Below are positions 1-5,102 of a stretch of 10,511 bases of DNA, piece by piece; position 1 is the first letter of the stretch; the number at the start of each line of letters is the position of its first letter. Source of the stretch: Acidobacteriota bacterium (GTDB lineage: Bacteria; Acidobacteriota; Terriglobia; Terriglobales; Acidobacteriaceae). The notes under the pieces are model-generated. The model did no database searches, was not told the DNA's origin, and worked only from the letters and a program-made list of their open reading frames with translations. The position numbers and the translations under genes are program-made. The stretch covers positions 1 through 10,511 of the forward strand of contig JAEKKE010000405.1 of assembly GCA_019510535.1 (NCBI GenBank). The letters are read 5' to 3'.

Positions 1-846
1 GGCGCCGTGACCTACCGCTATGACGTCGTCTTTGGAAAGCTCTCGGGACATCAGTACCCGGCGCGCCCCTATTTCAACGGGCAGAAGGCGGAGTTAACAT
101 TTTTCAATCATCTGGAAATCGGGTTCACTCGCTGGTCATTGTTATGGGGTTCCGGGCATCCGATGACACTCGGAAGCCTGAAGGATAATTTCTTTAGTTC
201 GAATTCGACTGGGGCAACCTTTGCCTATGGCGACCGGACAGATCCCGGTGACCGCAAGAGCGGATTTGATCTTCGTCTCCATGTTCCGGGGCTCGAACGA
301 TATCTGACGGTCTATGCCGATGGGTATGCTGATGATGACTTGAATCCGATCGATAATCCGCGTCGCGCTGCCTGGAATCCGGGATTCTATCTTTCGCAGT
401 TGCCGTTCCTTCATCACATGGATCTTCGTTTTGAGGCTCCCAGTTCGATGGCGATGAGCGAGGACGAAGGCGGCACCCGCTTCTTTATCAATAACCAGTA
501 CCGTGATGCAAATACCAACAAGGGATTCTTGCTGGGAAATGCCGTGGGACGCGATGCACGGGCCTACGAGGTCTCCACCACGTACTGGAAATCAGGACGG
601 ACGACCTATACGGGACTCTTTCGTCATGTGCAGGGGGGACGCATGCTGCCTGGAAGCCAGTCCATTACGGATGTGTCGTTCACGGGATCGTTTGCCTTGT
701 CGAAGGAATGGACCATGACGGCGTTTGCCCAGTATGAGCGTTGGCTGATTCCAGTGCTGCAGCCTGGTCCGCAACGAAATGGAAGTGCCTGGATCACGCT
801 GACTTGGAATCCAAAGGCTGAGTCGCTGCTCTCTCGCCACAAATAG
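1..846 (+). CDS. Capsule assembly Wzi-family outer-membrane protein, C-terminal part (5' end outside window)
   Basis: The frame is open from the first base and ends at TAG 844-846, leaving about 281 residues. The GTG at position 7 is simply the first start-like codon in the window and is not the true start. The protein has the alternating polar/aromatic pattern of an outer-membrane beta-barrel. It also has segments I recognise from acidobacterial Wzi-family proteins: YFNGQKAEL followed by LEIGFTR and a GHPMTLGSLKDNFF stretch, then DPGDRKSGFD, then NPIDNPRRAAWNPGFYLSQLP, then NNQYRDANTNKGFLLGN. The final strands (FAQYERWLIPVL, then SAWITLTWNP) are typical of the C-terminal end of this family. 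In E. coli, Wzi is an outer-membrane lectin that helps attach group 1 capsule to the cell surface. Acidobacterial homologues are known mainly by similarity, so the exact role here is inferred. The gene is convergent with the deacetylase gene downstream, and no capsule genes are visible nearby. Confidence 0.85.
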   Translation, partial: GAVTYRYDVVFGKLSGHQYPARPYFNGQKAELTFFNHLEIGFTRWSLLWGSGHPMTLGSLKDNFFSSNSTGATFAYGDRTDPGDRKSGFDLRLHVPGLERYLTVYADGYADDDLNPIDNPRRAAWNPGFYLSQLPFLHHMDLRFEAPSSMAMSEDEGGTRFFINNQYRDANTNKGFLLGNAVGRDARAYEVSTTYWKSGRTTYTGLFRHVQGGRMLPGSQSITDVSFTGSFALSKEWTMTAFAQYERWLIPVLQPGPQRNGSAWITLTWNPKAESLLSRHK

Positions 847-860
847 CAGCCACAAAAAAT

Positions 861-886
861 GGCCCTTATCCGCACGGATAAGGGCC
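861..886 (-). terminator. Rho-independent terminator for the minus-strand deacetylase gene
   Basis: There is a perfect 11-bp inverted repeat: GGCCCTTATCC at 861-871 and GGATAAGGGCC at 876-886, with a 4-nt loop. Read on the minus strand, the stem is followed directly by ATTTTTTGTG (the A-run at 854-859 on the plus strand), which is a classic U-tract. Read on the plus strand, the stem is followed by AAAGATG, with no T-run. It therefore serves transcription coming from the deacetylase gene. It may only weakly affect the Wzi transcript. Confidence 0.85.
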
Positions 887-898
887 AAAGATGCGAAG

Positions 899-927
899 CG
901 TTAGCGGCTACTTCGTAGCCGCTAACG
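899..927. repeat. Perfect hairpin overlapping the deacetylase stop codon
   Basis: The arms are CGTTAGCGGCTAC at 899-911 and GTAGCCGCTAACG at 915-927: 13 bp, perfectly paired, with a TTC loop. On the minus strand this structure contains the last codons and the TAG stop (908-910) of the deacetylase frame. It lies 12 bases before the canonical terminator in that direction. Neither side has a strong T-tract, so on its own it is not a textbook terminator. It may stabilise 3' ends or help terminate transcription from either converging gene. Confidence 0.6.
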
Positions 928-3124
928 ACGTCTTCCACGCCGGGTTGCGGGAGGCGCTGATCAGGTTCATGTAGATGCGGAAGGATCCGGGGACGCCCTC
1001 CAGAATCTGCCGCAAGAAGGCGAACGACGTGTAGATGTACTGGCCCTTCCCGTATTTGGCGTAAAGCAGTCCACCCTTTTGCACGTCCTGCCCGTCGTCA
1101 TGCATCTCCGTCAGGGCCGTGAACTTCGGATCCCACGCGCGTGCGAAGCCATGGCCGCGCTCTTCCACCCAGTTATTGAAGTCCGCGCTGGTGATCTTGT
1201 TAGGCCAGTTCAGCAGCGGGTCGGCGGAGTCGAGGATGGTTGCCGTGGAGGTCTCATCCACGACCTTCTCCGCGTCAGCCGGCACAGAGATGGCGTATGG
1301 TCCGTAGTTGTGATCGTACTCATTGGTCTGGTACTCCACCACTACCGTGCCGCCATTGTTGACGTACTCCAGCAGACGATTGTTATTCGCCCGCAGGTCA
1401 GGGCGGTTGGCGTAGGCGCGAATGCCAATGACTACGGCATCGAACCCACTCAGATTCGCGGTGGCGAGATCACCCGCGGAGAGCTGCGTCACCCTCACAC
1501 CTGCATCGCTGAGCGAGGCCGGTACATCTTCGCCGGTACCCATGATGTAGCCGACCTTCAGATCGGCAGGCGTTTTCAGGTCCACACCCGTCGTGCGATA
1601 GGTTGCCGGGCGGTAGGACGGATAGGGCCGCAGCCCAGGCCATGTAATTGTGGTGAAGCCTTCCTTGTACTCGTTGCCTGCATACTTCGCGACAGCGGTA
1701 ATGGTGTAAGGTTTCAGTTTCACGTTTTTGGGAGTGACATCGAAGGACAGGTTCTTCTCGTCGCCGTCACGCGCGGTGGAGAAGGATGCAGCGCGTGGCG
1801 ACGAGGTCCAGCCCTCGGGCAGGTTCAGTGCAACCTCTCCTTCGGCTGGGCCTTTGACGTTGCTGCGCAGCGTCACTTTGAGGGTGAGCTTTGCGTTGTT
1901 GGAAGGGATTACCCCTGCTTCCGGAGAGACCAGCACCGAGATGGCCGGCGCGATCATCAACGGCTCCGGAACGGGACCGATGCCATTGATGCGGTGTGTT
2001 GTCTGTACCGTTCCAGTTACGCTTGCCTGCACGCCCTGGAAGCTGTATTTCAGGCGCGCGGTGACGGGGTAGGGCATTGTCGGAAGTCCGAGATATGCCG
2101 GATTGTCCAGGTTGTAGTAGGACTGCTCCAGCGTGGGCCGGCTGAAATAAGGCTTGGTGATGGGTTCGTTGTCGGGGACAACTCCCTCAACCGTCAGGTC
2201 ATCTGCCTGGCCGGCATTCATGGAAGCAGCGGGTTTACTGGTCGCTGCCCACTTCCAGTCACCAGAGTCCCCGAAGACTGAGAGATCATCGATGGCGACG
2301 TTCTGTGTTCCCTGGTTGGCAATGTGAACATTGACCGAGACCGGTTGTCCGGGGATAGCGACCTGATAGGTCGGCGTGTTGCCGCGCAGCTCTCCAAATG
2401 GCCCCATACGCGGCTTTTCGCCCACTGGATTGACGCTGGCGATCAGCATGACGCCGAGAGACTGAGACAGCGCGTCGTTGAACTGATCTTCCTTGATGGA
2501 GAGTTCGTGCAGCATGTCGTACTTTGCTGATTCTGGAAGGCTGCCGCGCTTGATCTCATTTTGGAGAGTACGTGTCTTTTCCAGACCGCGAGCAAGTGCC
2601 GCGGCAGACTGCGACGGATTCGCGGCGCTGTACTTCTCGGTGGCTTCGCTGACGATCTGTTGCAGCTCCTCCAGACCTTTGCGCCACGCTGCGCGGTCGG
2701 CGACAGGAGCGTAGTCCGCGATACCGGAGAGCGAGATGTCGATGCCGTCAAAGAATGTCTTCTCCGTAGCTGGCAGCGTATCGCCGTTCACACGCGAGGC
2801 GTAGAGATGGTAGGGCGAATTGAACTGCGCGGGCAGCGGAATGCCGACACCGTCGTTCTGCGACTTCTGGTTGGCCAGGCCTTCACGAGCCACCGAAAGA
2901 TAGCTGCGTCCGAAGAGTGCGTTGTACTCTCCTTCGGGAATGTCGAGGGTTTTGGAGGGAACTCCTTCAATCCACGAGCCGGTGACGTAGTTCTTGAAGC
3001 GCACAGGCTCCCATTTGCCGGTAGCGTAATCGAAGATGCCCTGTTTGGTGACCCGGGCGAAGGGAACGCGGGCGTAGACCTTCAATGGAGACCATGGCTT
3101 CAGGCCCGCGGCTATCTGGTCCGG
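908..3124 (-). CDS. PIG-L deacetylase, C-terminal fragment (beta-sandwich and amidotransferase-like domains)
   Basis: The homologous reading enters this frame at about 3124 (PDQIAAGL) and continues to the stop at 908-910. Counting from the TTG at 3083-3085, it has several parts. Residues 1-110 finish the deacetylase region. About 130-215 is a helical, coiled-coil-like stretch. About 225-370 and 380-484 are two beta-rich stretches, the second resembling an NPCBM-associated NEW3-type domain (TLKVTLRSNV, LPEGW). About 508-710 is a Rossmann-like domain similar to the glutamine-amidotransferase/ThuA-like fold, with KVGYIMGTGEDV, FDAVVIGIRAY, NNGGTVVVEY and GKGQYIYTSFAFLRQ. This long architecture is what I expect of large acidobacterial PIG-L proteins. 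The fragment has no signal peptide or convincing start site of its own, so it is probably not made as a separate protein. Confidence 0.65.
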   Translation of the reverse strand, partial: PDQIAAGLKPWSPLKVYARVPFARVTKQGIFDYATGKWEPVRFKNYVTGSWIEGVPSKTLDIPEGEYNALFGRSYLSVAREGLANQKSQNDGVGIPLPAQFNSPYHLYASRVNGDTLPATEKTFFDGIDISLSGIADYAPVADRAAWRKGLEELQQIVSEATEKYSAANPSQSAAALARGLEKTRTLQNEIKRGSLPESAKYDMLHELSIKEDQFNDALSQSLGVMLIASVNPVGEKPRMGPFGELRGNTPTYQVAIPGQPVSVNVHIANQGTQNVAIDDLSVFGDSGDWKWAATSKPAASMNAGQADDLTVEGVVPDNEPITKPYFSRPTLEQSYYNLDNPAYLGLPTMPYPVTARLKYSFQGVQASVTGTVQTTHRINGIGPVPEPLMIAPAISVLVSPEAGVIPSNNAKLTLKVTLRSNVKGPAEGEVALNLPEGWTSSPRAASFSTARDGDEKNLSFDVTPKNVKLKPYTITAVAKYAGNEYKEGFTTITWPGLRPYPSYRPATYRTTGVDLKTPADLKVGYIMGTGEDVPASLSDAGVRVTQLSAGDLATANLSGFDAVVIGIRAYANRPDLRANNNRLLEYVNNGGTVVVEYQTNEYDHNYGPYAISVPADAEKVVDETSTATILDSADPLLNWPNKITSADFNNWVEERGHGFARAWDPKFTALTEMHDDGQDVQKGGLLYAKYGKGQYIYTSFAFLRQILEGVPGSFRIYMNLISASRNPAWKTSLAATK

Positions 3125-3653
3125 CGAAGACGCTGGTAATGACCAGCGGACGGCTGATGCGCACCTGGCGCACGACGTCGTAGAGCACGCGATCGTGGCC
3201 CCAGTTCTTCAGCGCTTCATCCAGCGTTTTAGAAAAACCGTAGTCGGCAACCCGGGTCCAGTTCTGGTGGACCCCGTAGTAAGAGCCGGCGGCGAGCAGT
3301 TCATGCGTACGCATGATGCCAAGCTGATCCCAGTAGTCCCCGGTCATAACGTTCTGGCCGCCTTCTCCGCGGTTGAGCGTCAGCAGCGTGGTATCGGCGC
3401 CCTGGCCGCGGCTTTCATAGGCCAGCATGCCGCCGTCTTCATCGTCGGGATGGGCGACAACCATCATCAGGCTGGCGCGGGTCTTCAGCTTTTGCAGCGA
3501 CTGCCACAGACCGGAGGCGCCACGATCCAGGGGAAGGGGATAAGCCTCCGGAGAGAGATAGCGGGGCTGCGGACCTGCCTGCGCCGTAGCCGTCATTGGA
3601 GAGAACGCAAGCCATGCGGCCAGGGAGTACGATATGCAGTGCTTCCACGTCAT
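2967..3653 (-). CDS. PIG-L deacetylase, N-terminal fragment (signal peptide plus HPDDE motif)
   Basis: Residues 1-26 form a Sec signal peptide: a basic start MTWKHC, a hydrophobic core and an AQA cleavage site. The enzyme is therefore exported. The LmbE/PIG-L fold follows: MMVVAHPDDEDGGML, with HPDDE at residues 68-72 (two zinc ligands and the catalytic Asp), then LLTLNRGEGGQN and the GIMRTHELLAA segment typical of the family. Homology ends at VITSVFAG, residues 171-178. The rest of the frame, down to the stop at 2967, is out-of-frame readthrough of the downstream part and has no family resemblance. As translated, the fragment would lack the third zinc-binding histidine and should be inactive. 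Confidence 0.7.
   Translation of the reverse strand: MTWKHCISYSLAAWLAFSPMTATAQAGPQPRYLSPEAYPLPLDRGASGLWQSLQKLKTRASLMMVVAHPDDEDGGMLAYESRGQGADTTLLTLNRGEGGQNVMTGDYWDQLGIMRTHELLAAGSYYGVHQNWTRVADYGFSKTLDEALKNWGHDRVLYDVVRQVRISRPLVITSVFAGPDSRGPEAMVSIEGLRPRSLRPGHQTGHLRLRYRQMGACALQELRHRLVD
3119..3127 (-). other. Deletion/frameshift junction in the deacetylase gene
   Basis: On the minus strand the bases here read GTCTTCGCCGGACCAG across the join. In the upstream frame they encode VFAGP. In the other frame, CCG GAC CAG encodes PDQ, where the conserved downstream sequence starts. The overlap CCGG could be a microhomology that mediated the deletion. The size and exact ends of the loss are inferred from remembered family members, not computed. 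Confidence 0.6.
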
Positions 3654-3722
3654 GTGTGAGCCATTCCTCGGCGAGCGAACACAGGAGGCCACCCGCCGAT
3701 GAGTGATGTTGGATTGTCCTTG

Positions 3723-3751
3723 TTGATATCACCCACTTGCGACTTTGTAAA
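3723..3751 (-). promoter_or_regulatory. Predicted sigma70-type promoter for the deacetylase gene
   Basis: On the minus strand, TTTACA (plus-strand 3746-3751, one mismatch to the -35 consensus) is followed after 17 bases by TATCAA (plus-strand 3723-3728, two mismatches to the -10). Transcription would start near 3716, about 60 bases before the ATG at 3653. The -35 lies inside the ACTTTGTAAAGT palindrome. Confidence 0.5.
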
Positions 3752-3764
3752 GTTTGTTTATAAT
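3737..3764 (+). promoter_or_regulatory. Predicted sigma70-type promoter for the ROK regulator gene
   Basis: TTGCGA at 3737-3742 (four of six matches to the -35) is separated by 16 bases from a perfect TATAAT at 3759-3764. The predicted start point near 3771 leaves a leader of only about 10 bases before ATG 3781, so the transcript would be almost leaderless. This fits with the absence of a visible ribosome-binding site. It also argues against the TTG at 3754 as start codon, because that codon lies upstream of the -10. Confidence 0.6.
3742..3753. promoter_or_regulatory. Candidate operator palindrome in the divergent promoter region
   Basis: ACTTTGTAAAGT has 5-bp arms (ACTTT/AAAGT) around a 2-bp centre. 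It touches the end of the plus-strand -35, fills most of the spacer up to the TATAAT, and covers the whole minus-strand -35. A protein bound here could block both promoters. The obvious candidate is the adjacent ROK regulator, but this is inferred from position only. Confidence 0.4.
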
Positions 3765-3780
3765 CTGCCTACAACTGACT

Positions 3781-4995
3781 ATGTCTTCTACGCTTGCCAA
3801 TTCGCGTGAGCCGCGCATCTCTCGTCCGGCAAATCTGCGCCATTCGAACAACCGGGCGCTTCTTCAACTGGTACGGGAGAACTCCCCCTGCTCCCGTGCC
3901 GATCTCGTGCGGATGTCAGGGTTATCTGCCCCGACAGTGACTGCGGCGATCGCGGACCTGGAGGCGCTGGAGCTGATCGAATATCTGGGAGAGGGAATCT
4001 CCTCCGGCGGCCGTCCCGCGGAACTGCTTCGCTTTCGGCCGGAACATGCCTATGTTGCCGGCGCCGATATCGGGGGAACGCGTCTGCGCATGATGCTCGC
4101 CGACCTGGATGGCACGCCGGTGGCGCAGTGGGCCTGCAAGCTGGGAGCGCGGGAAAAGGATCCCGTTTCGATCTGCCACCTGCTTCGCTGTGGACTGACG
4201 CAGATGTGCGCGGACGCAAAAGTCTCCCTCAAGAAGGTGAAGCACCTGACCGTGGGCGCGCCCGGTGTGACCGATGTAGCGCGCGGCGTGGTTCTGTCTG
4301 CTCCGAACCTGACCGGATGGGATGAGGTTCAGTTGCGAGCTCTGCTGGAAGACCAGCTTGGGTTTGAGGTGATCGCAGAGAACGATACGAACCTCGCCGC
4401 CGTGGGGGAGCACTGGCACGGCGCAGCCGAGAACGTCGACGACTTTGTGTTTATCGCCATGGGAACCGGCGTCGGCGCCGGTATTTTCCTTGGTGGTCAG
4501 ATCCATCATGGCTCGGCGTGGAGCGCCGGCGAAATCGGTTATCTCGGTGTTCCTGGAATGCCGCGTGAACCCCTTGAAATGCATCGCACCGGCCAATTGG
4601 AGCGTGTGATCGGTGGCGGTGGTATCGAAGCACAGTGGCGGGACGAACTGGACCGTGCAACCCGGAATGACGCCGAGCTTCGTGCCTTGCGCGCTTCGCA
4701 GGTTTTTGATCGAGCGGCCTCCGGCGATGTGCAGGCGAAGGCCGTCCTGAAGAACACGGCACGCATTCTTGCCGATGCCATTGCGACCATCACGTTGCTC
4801 TTCAACCCATCATTGGTCGTTATGGGGGGAGGCATTGGATCGCACCTGGCGTTGTGTGAAGCCGTGGGTGGTGTTCTCGCGGAGAGCGACTTTCCTCATC
4901 CGCGAGTGCGATGTAGCGTCCTTGGGCCCGAGGCCCAGCTCTATGGTTCCGTGGCTCTGTCGCTTCAGGCCATGGACAGCAAGCTGCTGGGTTGA
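3781..4995 (+). CDS. ROK-family transcriptional regulator (NagC/XylR-like)
   Basis: The product is 404 residues, a normal length for a ROK repressor. An N-terminal winged helix-turn-helix lies at about 18-66, with NLRHSNNRALLQLVRENS, then RADLVRMSGLSAPTVTAAI, then the GRP turn of the wing near 77-79. The sugar-kinase-like ROK domain follows: phosphate-binding DIGGT at 96-100, APGVTD at 160-165, ENDTN at 200-204 with D202 at the catalytic Asp position, GTGVGAGI at 228-235, and VVMGGGIG at 346-353. The ROK ExGH sugar motif reads EIGY (251-254), so its histidine is replaced. The usual CxCGxxGCxE zinc motif that should follow is absent. Family members bind DNA and are released by sugars or sugar phosphates. 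Here the ligand may be unusual and kinase activity is doubtful. ATG 3781 was chosen over TTG 3754 because of the promoter position. The gene is divergent from the deacetylase gene and lies 107 bp before the receptor gene on the same strand, with no clear terminator between. Confidence 0.88.
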   Translation: MSSTLANSREPRISRPANLRHSNNRALLQLVRENSPCSRADLVRMSGLSAPTVTAAIADLEALELIEYLGEGISSGGRPAELLRFRPEHAYVAGADIGGTRLRMMLADLDGTPVAQWACKLGAREKDPVSICHLLRCGLTQMCADAKVSLKKVKHLTVGAPGVTDVARGVVLSAPNLTGWDEVQLRALLEDQLGFEVIAENDTNLAAVGEHWHGAAENVDDFVFIAMGTGVGAGIFLGGQIHHGSAWSAGEIGYLGVPGMPREPLEMHRTGQLERVIGGGGIEAQWRDELDRATRNDAELRALRASQVFDRAASGDVQAKAVLKNTARILADAIATITLLFNPSLVVMGGGIGSHLALCEAVGGVLAESDFPHPRVRCSVLGPEAQLYGSVALSLQAMDSKLLG

Positions 4996-5090
4996 ACAAT
5001 GCAGTAGCAGTAACGGAGGCCGCGCTGGAGTAGTCGCCGGCAGGCCATCCGGGTACGTGGTTCAAATTTCAAGGTCAGTTGCTGAATGGG

Positions 5091-5095
5091 GGAGG
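5091..5095 (+). promoter_or_regulatory. Ribosome-binding site fixing the receptor start
   Basis: GGAGG, within a longer GGGGGAGG, lies 7 bases before ATG 5103. This selects that ATG over the in-frame TTG at 5079. It is the strongest Shine-Dalgarno sequence in the window. Confidence 0.8.
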
Positions 5096-5102
5096 TCAAA
5101 CT

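Larger units (their letters stand above)
908..3653 (-). pseudogene. Secreted PIG-L/LmbE family deacetylase, disrupted by internal deletion and frameshift
   Basis: Two minus-strand frames together make one large protein. The upstream frame starts at ATG 3651-3653 and carries a signal peptide and the PIG-L N-terminus with the zinc motif HPDDE. The downstream frame continues with the family sequence PDQIAAGLKPWSPLKVYARVPF and runs to TAG 908-910. At the join the upstream frame reads ITSVFAG and the downstream frame picks up at PDQIAAG. In relatives as I remember them, roughly 25-35 residues lie between these points, including a GHGHHQ-type motif with the third zinc ligand. Here they are missing and the frame changes. 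PIG-L enzymes hydrolyse N-acetyl groups on sugars such as GlcNAc conjugates, using zinc bound by the His and Asp of HPDD plus a later His. Everything after the join is intact over more than 720 codons, so the lesion is recent or is a sequence error. The ATG was chosen because it begins a good signal peptide and is preceded by GAGGA (3665-3669) 11 bases upstream. The GTG at 3692 is a less likely start. Confidence 0.75.

Noticed and set aside
1079..2281. 400-codon plus-strand open frame opposite the deacetylase gene
   Set aside because: It is antisense to a frame with clear domain homology. Its translation is rich in Arg, His, Val and Gly with no recognisable motif, as expected of a shadow frame in GC-rich DNA.
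3119..3127. Programmed ribosomal frameshift as an explanation for the split deacetylase
   Set aside because: There is no slippery heptamer at the join, and conserved sequence is missing rather than merely shifted, so a deletion or sequence error fits better.
3651..3692. GTG 3692 as the deacetylase start
   Set aside because: Starting there puts 13 polar and basic residues (MASCVRSPRNGSH) before a good signal peptide that begins at ATG 3653.
3754..3780. TTG-started N-terminal extension of the ROK regulator
   Set aside because: The TTG lies upstream of the predicted TATAAT -10 element, and the extra residues MFIICLQLT are not typical of the family. ATG 3781 is the better start.
3922..4596. Minus-strand 224-codon frame opposite the ROK gene
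   Set aside because: It is antisense to a firmly identified gene and has no motif or plausible start site.
4996..5102. A promoter or terminator between the ROK and receptor genes
   Set aside because: I found only a 6-bp inverted repeat (TTGAAC/GTTCAA) far apart and no convincing -35/-10 pair or T-tailed stem. Co-transcription is possible but not shown.
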